A stretch of 64,000 nt of DNA from Meconema thalassinum (GCA_946902985.2 OX336389.2:786098979-786162978), one strand, 5' to 3'. Shown: positions 1-10,891, counted from the first letter of the stretch. Numbers and translations: made by a program. The notes: generated by a model from the sequence alone, not told the origin.

Positions 1-13
1 ATATATTAGTAAT

Positions 14-371
14 GGACACTACTATGAAAAAAAAATCCACAGCCTGCTTCCAGTCTCCGACCGGGTCAGGAATGGAATGAATGAAGCCCCCATCTAGCGG
101 CGAGGATATGAACCGTGCTGACTGCCGAGGCCTGACGCACTCCTCTGGGGCAATTATTAAATGAATGACAGATGAAATGAAATGATAGTGGATAGTGTTG
201 CTGGAATGAAATTTTGACAGGGAAAACCGGAGTACCCGGAGAAAAACCTGTCTGCCTCCCGTTTTGTCCAGCACAGATCTCACATGGAGTGACCGGGATT
301 TGAACCACGGACCCAGCGGTGAGGGGCCGGCGTGCTGCCGCCTAAGCCACGGAGGCTTGGGACACTACTAT
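14..371 (-). mobile_element. SINE S6, full length, with 12-bp TSD
   Basis: A tRNA-derived SINE lies on the minus strand at 26-359. Its 5' end at the right reads as a tRNA-like head with box A TGGCTTAGGCGG and box B GGTTCAAATCC. The duplication GGACACTACTAT sits at 14-25 and again at 360-371, exactly at the element ends, which shows a retroposition event. The second copy, 39304-39660, is nearly colinear over about 330 bp. An 80-residue minus-strand open frame here is only the SINE read through and is not a gene. Confidence 0.9.
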
Positions 372-441
372 AATGGGTCAAATTTAGGACTACGCGTTTC
401 GACCTTCAAGCGGTCATCATCAAAACTTCAAAACATTACAT

Positions 442-590
442 ATCTCTTCTCAGTTATGGCTCACGAGACTGAGTGCACCCCGTTCCATCCCTCAGACCAG
501 AAATACATTTCTTGGGACTGCTGGGAGTCGAACCCAGAACTCTGGATCCAGAGTCTCAACAGGTACCCTAAGACCACAGAAGGCGGCTGA
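442..590 (-). mobile_element. SINE S3, 5' portion only
   Basis: On the minus strand this reads as an S3 head: a box-B-like GGGTTCGACTCCCAGCAG near 526-540, then the linker that other S3 copies show as GGAACGGGGTGCACTCAG and CTCGTGAG. The tail half of the family is missing, so the copy is 3' truncated or internally broken. No duplication was found. Confidence 0.65.
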
Positions 591-599
591 ATCGAGGTA

Positions 600-1160
600 C
601 CATCAAAGCATTCGCCTAGAAGGCATGTGGAGGAAACGAGATTAATCACACTGCTGTCAGCATCTCTGGAAATCCAGCATGCAGTCGTGATAATCGACTT
701 AACGCGATTGGCTACATTGACGGATATCGGGACTGATTAATCTCCTCTACAGGCAGTGCCCTAATAAGCCAAGGGATGGTTGGGAATGGCTAACGTAAAC
801 ACAACAGATTGAGTTTCTTTGCAATTCTAATATTGATTGGTATACAATGGGCGTGGGACATTGAATGCACCGTAACGGGTTGCTGGTGCAGGGGAATAAT
901 GTGATACCTGATAACTTTTCAGATACACTGAGTTTCATGTTCATTAAAATCAAGCTCAAAATTCATAGAACAAATAGAATGTGGAAAGTTATAGATACGT
1001 GTTTCGATCATCTAATATTACACCGGCCAACCACTGAGAAAATCTATCTCACTTGAATATCTAACAGATTAAGCATTATGATGATGATTTGAGGCACCGA
1101 TTGGTTTAGCTAACTATATTCTGTCTATTTATACTTTGCCGCCAAGCAATGGAGGAGCCT
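600..1160. other. No recognisable feature
   Basis: Unremarkable AT-rich sequence. Short open frames on both strands resemble nothing I know. I see no repeat shared with the rest of the window. Confidence 0.5.
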
Positions 1161-2140
1161 GACCATTCTTTGACCAAAAACGAGACTTTTGTGATCACCT
1201 TTGTCGGTGTGTGTGTGTGTGTAAAATCTGTGTGTGGCCCTAACAATATTTAAACATAGTACAATATTGTCCGACCCTCCCCGTGCCTGTCAAATTTCAA
1301 TACGTTTAACCAATACGAGATGGCGGCCGCGCGAAATATTTCATCGGTATTCTATATCTCCAAAACGATTACAGACATTACTCTGAAATTTTGTATGGTG
1401 ATAGAGAATACTAACATAAGTTCAAATATGTGACGCCTAAAACCCTGTTTACTACAAAACCAGCATGGCGGTTAAGCGTAGTTAAACTATTTATTTTCTC
1501 GACATTTAATCATACAAACGCAGTGAAACCTATCACCCTACATGCCTATGCAATATTTATTCTGCTGGCATCTACTGGCGAGGCAAAATTTTAATATTAA
1601 TATGGATTTTTCTGGCGTCTTAACTTTCAGAGCGCAGTGAAACTTAGCACAGTAAATCTTCATACAAGGATAATTAGATGGCGTCTAATTGAAATAAAAT
1701 TTTATGACAACTTAAAAATGGAGGTTGTGCAAAATCTATAACATAACGTTTTATTTTCTGTATCCTAAACAAGCCATGGAATTGTAGGAACAACATTTAT
1801 AATATTCATCTGCTGGCATATAATTCTCTAGTAATTCTAAAAATAAGGACTCTCCAAATCCTGATTAACATTAAAAAAGAACAAAAAACGAGGCAGCCAA
1901 GTGTGGGCCTATTTAAAATAAATTTTCTGGCGATCTAATCACTCGAGTGCAATGAAACATGGAAGAGCAAATATTTATTCAGAGCTTAGTATAGATACAT
2001 CTAATGATGTTCAATTGATTTTAAAAATTCCCAGTGGCATGAGTTCAAAACTTTAAAACGTTTCGTTAATCATACAAGCCGTGCATTTGACTTTTCTAAA
2101 AATTTACTCCCGTGATTCGCTACGCGGGGGGGGGGGTCAT
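1160..2140 (-). mobile_element. Dispersed element M, copy 1
   Basis: On the minus strand the sequence matches the M family: blocks containing GCCGCCAT, AAATATTTC and a line like ACAAAATTTCAGAGTAATG recur in the same order as at 27755-28274, 48505-49043 and 59880-60581. A short GT run at 1207-1220 sits where other copies have CA runs. The distal end, AAGCCGTGCATTTGACTTTT near 2077-2100, is shared with the copy at 22775-24150. No protein-coding capacity is visible, so it is non-autonomous. Boundaries are approximate. Confidence 0.6.
2126..2136. repeat. Poly-G run
   Basis: Eleven consecutive G next to the distal end of M copy 1. Confidence 0.9.
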
Positions 2141-2828
2141 AATAACCGATATTGAAGTTATATATTCTAGCACATACTTTCTCAATGTAAGAGTGTTGGT
2201 GGAGATTGTTTTAAGGGGTAAAACACCTAGGTCATCTACCCCATTTTTATTGCCAACATCGTGAATTATGGATTATACGCATGTTCATATTTTAAGAGGA
2301 ACATGTTTTACTGTGCTCTATTGTACCAAACTGTCGGTAAGTGTACACACCAGTACACATTTACTTGGCGTTAAAAGCCTCATCGTGTAAATTTGGACAC
2401 ATATGTTCCAGTGCTGCAGGTGTGTTTACGTGAGTTATCCTGGTGAACGATGAAAGCTTTGATTTTAAACAGGGCACCAACTAGTTTTATAGTAGTCTAA
2501 TAGTAATTATAGTAAATATAATTGTTATATTTCTTATCTGAAATGACAACTTAGGGATATTGAATTTTGTGTTCATGCACCAAAAGATAGATAGTACTTC
2601 ACATGGAAAATCCTTTTAACAGGAGGGAGATATTGTAATGGAAAAGACCAGCAGATTATATGCAAATAGACTATTTAGTTCTTCACGGAACTACTTGTTA
2701 GACTCTGGGCAGATAGTTCGAATTTCACTATGAATCGTCCTTATAATTATTTTCCATGCGTTTCCATTTTCAACTCCAAGCAAATATCGAACTCAGACCT
2801 TGTAATAGGCCGAGGCTAACTTCTTCCA
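2140..2828. other. Mostly featureless; one palindromic motif
   Basis: No gene is seen. At 2677-2699 there is AGTTCTTCACGGAACT plus flank, which is the inverse of a motif at the left edge of both L copies (4674 and 8566). The GGTGGAGATTGTTTTAAGGG stretch near 2200 resembles dispersed motifs at 24225, 37545 and 44590. Confidence 0.4.
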
Positions 2829-2880
2829 ACTACTACTACTACTATAATTGCTACTACTACTACTACTACTACTAATACTA
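2829..2880. repeat. (ACT)n microsatellite, interrupted
   Basis: Repeated TAC/ACT trinucleotides with one interruption (ATAATTG). Confidence 0.9.
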
Positions 2881-2883
2881 ATA

Positions 2884-3460
2884 CTGATAATTAAGGTTCG
2901 GATGTTAAGGAAAAGTCACATTTTTTTCTTGAGCTCATTTTACCCGAAATCTGAAAAATAAGTTTGAATGACTTGTCCCTGACCACGTTTAAAGCAATTT
3001 GATATAGCCTATAAATGCATATTTCGGCCATTTTTATTGTTTTGGTCGTATTTGGTCATATTTTAGTGATATAAGGTCATATTTCGTTATAATTTCCGCA
3101 TTTTTGTTAAAATTGAGTTGTCGTTAACAAAGTACATGTTATCTGCGTCGAGTTTCAAACACAGGATTTCCGAATAGTGTAGTAGATATATTTTTCTTTC
3201 TTTTCCCGGAACAGGCAGATAGCAGGTTTAGAAGGCCTGATTCCAAGAAGGCGCTCCTCTACGGACGTATTTTATCACATCTTTCAGGACAAGTTAGATT
3301 GCGACACTGTACGCATGAGGTCACGGAACATGACGATAGTGTGCTTCCGCCTTTCAATAGGATGTCATAGTTTTAGGTCATATTTTATAGTTTTTAGGTC
3401 ATATATGCTTGCATATTTTGTACATTTTTAGGTCTTAAACTTACGAACCCTACTGATAAT
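2884..3460. mobile_element. hAT-type MITE with 8-bp TSD
   Basis: An element at 2892-3452 is flanked by CTGATAAT at 2884-2891 and 3453-3460, the 8-bp duplication expected of hAT transposons. The ends are imperfect inverted repeats, TAAGGTTCGGATGTT on the left and, reverse-complemented, TAGGGTTCGTAAGTTT on the right. Both subterminal regions carry repeated GGTCATAT(TT) motifs in clusters (about 3045-3090 and 3378-3435), as subterminal transposase sites often do. At 561 bp with no open frame it is non-autonomous. The right duplication runs into a TAA repeat, which slightly weakens the call. Confidence 0.75.
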
Positions 3461-3692
3461 AATAATAATAATAATAATAATAACATTCGTTTTAACTACT
3501 GCGGCTCTTAGAGACGCCAGGGTGCCGGAATTAGGATATGGCACGACGGGTGCCTTTAACGTTTCAGTAAATCTACTGACACGGCTCCCTCACATTTGTG
3601 CACCTTAAAATGCCAACTGACTGCACCAGGATTCAATCCTGCAACCTTGGAAACAGCTGGCAAAATCGTTACCGCTGCGCCTCACAGCCAGT
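3458..3692 (-). mobile_element. SINE S1, full length
   Basis: Minus-strand S1: the tRNA-like head ends at about 3692 and the 3' tail is a (TAA)n run at the left. The conserved middle, CAGTAAATCTACTGACACGG, is intact. The segment normally reading GCCCCGAAGGGGATC is altered here, so the copy is fairly old. Confidence 0.85.
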
Positions 3693-4036
3693 CCTCCTTC
3701 CAACCGCTTGACCAGTTACATTCACCATCAATCATTTTATGTCACATCAACGTCTTTGTTGAAGATGACATCAAATGGGGGCATCCAGCCGTAAAAGGGA
3801 ATCACCATGTAGAAACTCATCTCACCTCATAACCAACCCCGAGGAATTTGGAGCAATAACGGGCAGAATGACAGAACGAAATGTGTTGAGATACCATTAC
3901 TGTAAGTGACTTATCGATTGGTTAAGGATATTCCATGAACCAAATGCTCACTATCCACTATATCATTTCCATGTTGAACAGTACAGAGAATAAAATAACT
4001 GATAATTGAGTTTTGCACAGCTTGTTTATTCTGTCT
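3693..4036. other. No recognisable feature
   Basis: Nothing recognisable on either strand. Confidence 0.5.
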
Positions 4037-4422
4037 GACCACCGCGTGGTGTAGCGGCTAGTATTCTTGGCTGACGCCCCAAAACTCCGGGTTCGATTCC
4101 CAGCTCCGCCAAGAAATACAATTCTGGACTGGGAGCAGCAACGGGGTACACTGAAACCCGTAAGGCAAAAGTGAGAAGAGATGATTTCGATTCCCACATC
4201 GGCAATACTGCTAGTGGTTATCGAGGTTTCCAACTTTTCTCCAGGTAAATGCCGGGAATGTTCCTAACTTAAGGCAACGGTGGCATCCTTCCCAATCCTC
4301 ACCTAAATTAAAATTACACACGTTAATAAAGCCATAACACAGGTTATCAGACAAAATCCACACACACTCAAGCACACGGGTATGAAATGGTCACGGTGTC
4401 CATGCCCCTCAAATGAAACAAC
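4037..4422 (+). mobile_element. SINE S3, full length
   Basis: A long composite SINE. The tRNA-like head has GTGGTGTAGCGGCTAG (box A region) and GGGTTCGATTCCCAG (box B) at about 4090-4104. A linker GCAACGGGGTACACTGA follows, then a second box-B-like TTCGATTCCCACATCGGC near 4188. The body CCAGGTAAATGCCGGGA leads to the shared tail CACAGGTTATCAGACAAA, ending in CCCCTCAAATGAAACAAC. It is non-coding and depends on a LINE for mobility. Confidence 0.88.
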
Positions 4423-4483
4423 TATATTTTGTCTGTCTATACCTTCTGAAAAACAATCACACCCTTTTTTATCCTTAAATGAT

Positions 4484-4630
4484 TGTTGTTTTTAATTAGT
4501 TTTAGGGGCTTGAGACATCTTGGTCATCAGCCCCGTGTACTTGCGTGTGTGTTCAATTTGTCTGATAACCTGTGTTTCTTTGCTGAATGTGGGACTGTGC
4601 ATAATTGTAATTATTAGGGTCGGGAATTGA
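4484..4630 (-). mobile_element. SINE S3/S4 3' tail fragment
   Basis: On the minus strand this is the shared S3/S4 tail, including ACACAGGTTATCAGACAAAT and ACGGGGCTGATGACCAAGAT. Only the 3' part is present, as in a 5'-truncated retrocopy. It lies tail to tail with the S3 at 4037-4422. Confidence 0.75.
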
Positions 4631-4673
4631 AATATATATTTATTTTAGCATTTGTACGGTTGAAGTGTGAAAA

Positions 4674-6132
4674 AACAAGAAGTTTCGTGACGAACTAAAG
4701 AGCCTACTTTTCTTAAAATGTAAGATTCATGCCAATGATTAATCTATATGGATCTATCTAGAATAATGACGAAATTAAGTTGGTAATATCGAAATTTCTA
4801 ATTACCGTAGTTCGAAATACTGTAGTCTATACCTGGCATAATGTAGCCTAATAGAGAACTACAGTTGGCAGCCCTGGTGACTGAATATATTCTTAGTTCC
4901 ATCTCTTAAGGTACAGAATACAAAATTTGGTTGAAGTCCAATGGATAGCATGGACGTTACATGCAGTTAAATATTGGATCAAACAGCGCGCGTAAAATCA
5001 TGTTGGCAACAATGACATGCATGTATTGATCAGAAATAATCTGAAATAATATGATCTATTGTTGTGTCAATTTTGAAAGAAATCAATTAGTTAGTATAGA
5101 AGTTACATGCATTTTAAAATTGGACCTATCAGCAGGCTTAGAATCATGTTGGGAGCACTGGCGTAGGCCTATATTAGTTATTTTAAATTAATCTAGAATG
5201 CCACGTACTTTACGTGTGCCAAGTTTAGAGCTATTGGCTTGCATACTTTCTGATACATTAAAATTATGGTAACAAAAATAGAGACAGTATTTATTAACAG
5301 TTGGCAGCCCTGGTTGCTCTTAAGAATACGCATAGTCATATCTGTTATGGTACACATAGCCCACACGAAATTTGGTTGAAATCCAAATGATAGTATAGAA
5401 GTTACATGTATTTAAAGTCGGACCTCTCAGCAGGCTTAGAATCATGTTGGTAGCACTGACGTATATAAGTTACTCCAAATTAATATAGAATATCGGGTAC
5501 TATACGTGTGCATAGTTTAAAGCTGTCGGCTTGCATACTTTCTGATATATGGGTATTTGGATTTTAAAAAATTGAGTGCATTTATTAACAGTTGGCCCTG
5601 GTGGCTCTTAATAATGTGCTCAGTCATATCTCTTTATGTACACATAGCACATACGAAATTTGGTTGAAATCCAATTGATAGTGTAGAAGTTATATGCATT
5701 TAAAATTTGGACCTATCAGCAGGCTTATAATCATTTTGGCAACACTGCCATGTATGGCCTCCTGGAAATTAAACTGCAATATTATTATCTATACGTGTGC
5801 CAATTTTGAAACAGCTCCCATTCATACCTTCCAAGATATCCAACATGGAGCTCAAATTTCAATTGCGATTTTTCAGCAGTTGGTAGCACTGACATTATTT
5901 TCAAATATCGCCGTGAGATATTCAGGTATAGGTCTTTACTCCTACCAAATTTTATTTCGATTGCTCCGGCCGTTTAGGAGTTGATAGAGGGGGGACACAC
6001 ACACAGCCAGCCAGCCAGCCAGCCAGACAGACAGACAGACAGACAGACAGAAGGACAGACAGACAGACACACATTTTTCCGATCTCATACGACTACTTTT
6101 TCCTCATTTTTGCAAAATGTGAAAAGTAGGCT
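4674..6132 (+). mobile_element. Dispersed element L, copy 1
   Basis: About 1.45 kb, colinear with 8566-9957 in the same orientation. Internally it repeats a module beginning CAGTTGGCAGCCCTGGT (near 4864, 5298 and, shortened, 5589) followed by a block like AATTTGGTTGAAATCCAA. The right end carries CCGTTTAGGAGTTGATAGAG, a tetranucleotide run, then a hairpin in which CTACTTTT pairs with AAAAGTAG, closing with TAGGCTAA. AGCCTACTTTTC at 4701-4712 is the exact inverse of GAAAAGTAGGCT at 6121-6132. There is no coding capacity. A Helitron-like origin is my inference. Confidence 0.65.
6001..6070. repeat. (AGCC)n/(ACAG)n microsatellite inside L
   Basis: AGCC repeats pass into ACAG repeats just upstream of the L terminal hairpin. 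The other L copy has the same kind of tract in the same place (9838-9890). Confidence 0.95.
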
Positions 6133-6137
6133 AAAAA

Positions 6138-6235
6138 CCGGGGAAAAGCCACACTCAGCATAGCCATTATCAGCGCCAAGATTTGAACCCCCAATCTCCT
6201 GACTTGCTAAAACTCCCCATCACAGCCGTATTGAT
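6138..6235 (-). mobile_element. SINE S4 head fragment
   Basis: Minus-strand reading gives the S4 head: CGGCTGTGATGG, then GGGGGTTCAAATCTTGGCG as box B and GCTGAGTGTGGCTTTTCCCC. It stops abruptly at the right end of L copy 1, so either L or a deletion has removed the rest. Confidence 0.65.
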
Positions 6236-6530
6236 GGATTTAACGCGGGATAGCCTTAAATGAACACAGCAATAGCAGCCCCTGTTCATTAGTAAAATGT
6301 ATAGACGTCCCCAGCCAATTAGTAGGCCTATATGGTAGTGTAGTGCTTTGATGCATTTTATTCTGTAACTGGTGGAAAGATTTTCATTAACGTCGCACAG
6401 TATGTAGCAGCAATGGATATATTTTTACACGCCACGGATACAAGCGGCTATTCCTAAATAATTCCATTCAGCAAGTCCACAAAAACAACGAGCGTTATCA
6501 AAGTCAAAATGTCATCACTGGAGCTGAGAT
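6236..6530. other. No recognisable feature
   Basis: Nothing recognised between the SINE fragment and element H. Confidence 0.5.
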
Positions 6531-6654
6531 ATCTATACTAATATAATAAAGCTGAAGAGTTTGTGTGTTTGTTTTTGTGCTTAAACGCGCTAATCTCTGG
6601 AACTACCAATCGGATTAGAAAAATTCTTTTTTATATGATAGCCAGATTCAAGAG

Positions 6655-7440
6655 GAATAGTTTAGGCTATGTTAAATTTCGGACAGACCACTCCATTCCC
6701 TGCATTTAGGCCCTTTGGCACAAATCTACACCGTTTCACCGATCTGAACCAAAATTTGTATACTTACACTTTGGAACACTGCGGGTAACACTGCCCACTT
6801 TAAATTTCGGACAGACCACGCAATTCCCTGCATTTAGGCCCTTTGACACAAATCTACACCGTTTCACCGATCTGAGCCAAAAATTTGTATACTTACCCTT
6901 TGGAACCCTGCGAGCAACACGGTTTACATGAAATTCTGGACTGACCACTCCATTCCCTGCATTTAGGCCCTTCGGCACAAATCTACACCGTTTCACCAAT
7001 CTGAACCCTACGAGGAACACTGTCTGCATGAAATTTCGGACAGACCACTCCATTCCCTGCATTTAGCCCCTTTGACACAAATCTACACCGTTTCACCGAT
7101 CTGGACCAAAATTTGTATACTTACCCTTTGGAACCCGACGAGTAACACTGTCTGCTTGAAATTTCGGACAGACCACTCCATTCCCTGCATTTAGGTCCAT
7201 TGGCACAAATCTACACCATTTCACCTATCTGAATCACATTTTGTACACATACCCTTTGGAACCCTGCGGGTGACACTGTCAACTTTAAATTTCGGACAGA
7301 CCACTCCATTTCCTGCATTTAGGCCCTTTATCACAAATCCTCACCGTTCCTCCCAATTGAACCAAATTATACATACACTTTGAAACCCAGCACGTAACAC
7401 TGTCCACTTGATATTTTTGACAACGCTCTCCATTCCCTCC
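6655..7440 (-). repeat. 128-bp tandem array in H copy 1
   Basis: Anchoring on CACCGTTTCACC and its variants, unit starts fall at 6729, 6857, 6986, 7086, 7214 and 7342, giving steps of 128, 129, 100, 128 and 128. One unit has lost 28 bases. Units carry the block reading, on the minus strand, GGGAATGGAGTGGTCTGTCC. Confidence 0.93.
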
Positions 7441-8225
7441 ATTTAGAATAACAAACAAACTGAACTTGAAAACCATGTATTAAGGCCCTAGAATCATTCA
7501 TGTCCGTAGTAGTGTAACTGTAAGAGTATTTTGATAAGTCTATTGTTGACTTACAATTCGGGCTGCATCACGTCACCCCTACCAGTGTTCTGGTGCAGAA
7601 TTGCGAAAATAGTTAAATCTTGCGCTGCTTATAAATTGCAGTGCAATAAGATTTCTTTTGCCCCTTAAAACAGTTATCATCATGAACATATTATGCATTT
7701 TTGTGGGTATCTACTCACATAACGTAACGGCGGTACTTTTTGAGGATCCAACCAGCCTTCGGGCTGACTACCTAACAGACAGATAAGTGCAATGGTGTTG
7801 GTGCAATACATTGAGGTTATCAGTTGAAATAAGCGTTGGTTCTTTCAAATGTACCTTAATTTATTCCGAAACTTATCGTTGAGCGCTATGTGTCCATTAA
7901 TGATACTATTGCTACCTCTGGAGCTCAGGACAGCCGAAGTTTTCCAAAGTGTTCTTATTATTTTCCTACGGCGCTATGCGACAAAAGACGACACTATTGG
8001 TCTCCACATTTCTAACAGCCAATGAGATATAGGCCCTAGGCAGTGTCTTTTATTTCACTTACTCCTCTTTCTAATCATTTTTAGAAATTTGTTTGTAAAT
8101 TACATGTGTCAGTGCTGTAGTTAGTAAATAGCCGTTTCCCTATTCATTATTATCATTATTATCATTAGGGGAAAATGATCTAAATGTTACGTCCATTATA
8201 CTGTACTGCTTATCACCCTCACTAC

Positions 8226-8272
8226 AACCACCACCACCACCACCACCACCACCACCACCACCACCACCACCA
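8226..8272. repeat. (CCA)n microsatellite inside H
   Basis: A run of about fifteen CAC/CCA trinucleotides. The other H copy has the matching GGT run at 53732-53756, so the tract belongs to the element. Confidence 0.95.
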
Positions 8273-8565
8273 CAAAAAGTTATATTTAATTATTTTTTTC
8301 TGGTAGTTTAAGTATCATGTGCCAGTTCTTTGGTAGTATTCATTATCATCCATAAAACAAATAAATCCACCGGGCGAAGCCGGGCACTACTGCTAGTACT
8401 TTATAAACGCAAATGTGACATGCCCATATCGAATATGATATTGAACGGTTTCATGTTACCCATACGTTCAATCTAAAAATAAATAGCCTATATTCCTATT
8501 AGATTTGAAGTAGCAGAACCAAATAAAGAGCGTTATGCTTGCGTGATATAGGAATCCTCATGATT

Positions 8566-9957
8566 AACAAGAAGTTCCGTGAAGAACTATACTGCCTACT
8601 TTTCATGCCAATGATTATTCTACCTATCTAGAATAATGACAAAATTAAGTTGGTAATATCGAAATATCAAATTAGTTCAAAATATACCTGGTATAATGTA
8701 GCCTAATAGAGCACTACAGTTGGAAGCCCTGGTGACTGAATATATTCTTAGTTCCATCTCTTAAGGTACAGAATACAAAATTTGGTTGAAGTCCAATGGA
8801 CTTTACATGCAGTTAGACACTGGATCTATCAGCACGCGTAAAAGCATGTTACCAACAATACCATGCGTGTGCTGGTCAGAAATAATCTGAAATATTATGA
8901 TAACTTGTTGTGCCAATTTTGGATGAAATCCATTTGTTAGTAAAGAAGTTACATGTATTTTAAAATTGGACATATCAGCAGGCATAGAATCATGTTGGCA
9001 GCACTGCCTTGTATTAATTACTCCAAATTAATCTACAATGTCAGGTGCTATACGTGTGCAAAGTATAGAGCTGTTGGCTTGCATACTTTCTGATATATTG
9101 ATATTAGGGTAAAAAATATGGACAGCATTTATTAACAGTTGGCAGCCCTGATTGATCTTAACAATAATTTAAGTCATATCTGTTATGGTACACATAGCAC
9201 ATACGAAATTTAGTTGAAATACAACTGATAGTATAGAAGTTACATGTATTTAAAAATTGGTACTATCAGCAGGCTTATAATCATGTTGGTAGAACTGACG
9301 TATATAAGTTACTCCAAATTAATCTAAAATGTCAGAATATACGTGTGCATAGTTTAAAGCTGTTGGCTTGCATACTTTCTGATATATTGGTACTTGGATA
9401 AAAAAAATAGAGAGAGCAATTATTAACAGTTGGCAGCCCTGGTGGCTCTTAAGAATACGCTCAATCATATCTGTTTATGTACAGATATTACATACAAAAT
9501 TTAGTTGAAATCCAATTGATAGTGTAGAAGTTATATGCATTTAAACATTGGACCTATCAGAAGGCTTAAAATTATTTTGGCAACACTGTCATTGTTAGCC
9601 TCCTGGAAATTAAACTGAAATAGTATTATCTACATATTTGTCAATTTTGGAATAGCTCCCATGCATACCTTGCGAGATATCCAACATGGAGCTCAAATTT
9701 CTAGTGCGTTTTTTCAGCAATTGGTAGCACTGACATCATTTTCAAATATGGACGTGAGATATTCCGGTGCACATCTTTACTCATACTAAATTTGGTTTTG
9801 ATTGCTGCAGCCGTTTAGGAGTTGATAGAGGGGGACACACACACAGCCAGACAGACAGACAGACAGACAGAAGGACAGACAGACAGACACACATTTTCCC
9901 GGATCGATCTCATAAGTCTACTTTTTCCTCATTTTTGCAAAATGTGAAAAGTAGGCT
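8566..9957 (+). mobile_element. Dispersed element L, copy 2
   Basis: Direct-orientation counterpart of 4674-6132, about 1.39 kb. The module CAGTTGG(A/C)AGCCCTG occurs near 8718, 9137 and 9429. The right end has the same CCGTTTAGGAGTTGATAGAG, ACAG tract and hairpin, closing with GAAAAGTAGGCT at 9946-9957. Scattered small indels against copy 1 suggest separate ageing and not a recent segmental duplication. Confidence 0.65.
9838..9890. repeat. (AC)n/(ACAG)n microsatellite inside L
   Basis: A short CA run and then ACAG tetranucleotides just before the terminal hairpin. Confidence 0.95.
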
Positions 9958-10040
9958 AAAAATGAATTTTGAGATCAGTTATTATTCCCAAGTTAATGAA
10001 AACTTATCGATCAATTTGCAATTTAACACAGTCTCTAGAT

Positions 10041-10140
10041 GAGTGTTTCTCAGCCACTGGGCCGCAGCCCAGTACCGGGCCTTGCGATTAATTTTACCGA
10101 GCTACGGAATGATTTTACAATAATTATTAACACACTGGCA
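10041..10140 (+). mobile_element. Possible hAT (Charlie-like) terminus
   Basis: GAGTGTTTCTCAGCCACTGG followed by GCCGC and CCCAGTACCGGGCC resembles the left end of Charlie/Tip100-type hAT elements. No matching right end or duplication was found, so this is a family resemblance only. Confidence 0.35.
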
Positions 10141-10263
10141 AATTTAAAAAGTAACTTGTCCTTAACTATCAAAGGTCAGTAATACCGAACTTAAAACAAG
10201 CTCAGATTTGTTAACTTTTTCTTAAGATAACGGAGATTCAAGATCGTTGTCACTAGCCTTTTA

Positions 10264-10488
10264 GACTGGCTGCGAGGCTCAGCGGTAACGTTCTCGCCTG
10301 CTGTCCCCAAAGTTGCAGGATCGAATCCTGGCGCAGTCAGTTGGCATTTGGGGGTTCACAAATGCGAGGAAGGCGTATCAGTCGATTTACTGGCACGTTA
10401 AAGATCCACTTCGGGGTAAAATTCTGGCACCCCAGCGTCTCTAACAGCCACAGCATTTAAAAGGGACGTAAAACAAATAACGTTATTA
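10264..10488 (+). mobile_element. SINE S1, full length
   Basis: Head GACTGGCTGCGAGGCTCAGC with box B GGATCGAATCC near 10318-10328, body CACTTCGGGGTAAAATTCTG, tail GGGACGTAAAACAAATAACG. No convincing duplication was seen. Confidence 0.88.
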
Positions 10489-10585
10489 TATAGGCCTACT
10501 AAAATTTTACGCTGCGTAGAAGTCTAGGTACTTGGTGGTTTCATTTCACAGAACCCAGGTAGAAAGCCAGAAGTGGATTTAGGTT

Positions 10586-10891
10586 GATGTTAGTTTAATT
10601 TAGCAGCTTGGGACATCTTGGTCACCAGCCCCGTTTACATGGGTGTGTTTCGAACGTGTCTGATAACCTGAATTTATGTGATGACTGAAGTAGTGTGTGT
10701 AACTGTATCAGGGACAGGGATGAGGTATGTACCCCAGGACTTGAAGTAAGGCAAGGTATTATCCCGGCATTTGCCTGGAGGGAGTGTGGAAAAATAGGGA
10801 AAACCCATACTCAGGATAGCCACTGTCAGTACGGGGATTTGAACCTGGGACCTCCGGACTTGCCGTAGCTACCCTCACGGCCGTGGTGCAC
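10586..10891 (-). mobile_element. SINE S4, full length
   Basis: Minus strand: the head contains CACGGCCGTGAGGGTAGC and box B GGTTCAAATCC. A body with CTCCAGGCAAATGCCGGGAT follows, then the tail shared with S3 (AGGTTATCAGACACG, GGGGCTGGTGACCAAGATG). This is the clearest S4 copy and defines the family here. Confidence 0.85.

Larger units (their letters stand above)
6531..8400 (-). mobile_element. Large non-autonomous element H, copy 1
   Basis: About 1.87 kb, inverted relative to the copy at 53608-56028. The right end, read on the minus strand, is AGTACTAGCAGTAGTGCCCG then GGCTTCGCCCGGTGG. The left end carries TATAATAAAGCTGAAGAG. Inside are a 128-bp tandem array (6655-7440), a CCA tract, and a conserved 900-bp unique segment. 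No open frame codes for anything recognisable. Termini of this style, with internal minisatellites, occur in Helitron/Helentron-derived elements of arthropods. That assignment is inference and no replicase is present. Confidence 0.6.

Noticed and set aside
26..359. 80-108 codon open frames at 66-308 and 264-590
   Set aside because: They run through SINE S6 and S3 sequence, and the same peptide appears at the other S6 copy. They are read-through of repeats.
1160..2140. CpG-rich promoter (GATGGCGGCCGCGCG near 1319)
   Set aside because: The GC block is the GCCGCCAT signature that recurs in every M copy, so it belongs to the repeat.
4037..4110. tRNA-like sequences with good box A and box B (also at 10264, 16048, 39316, 46735, 57039)
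   Set aside because: Each is followed by a conserved non-tRNA body and tail, several have target-site duplications, and acceptor stems do not pair. They are SINE heads and not tRNA genes.
6001..6070. Telomere-like repeat
   Set aside because: The units are AGCC and ACAG, not the insect TTAGG, and the tract is a fixed part of element L.
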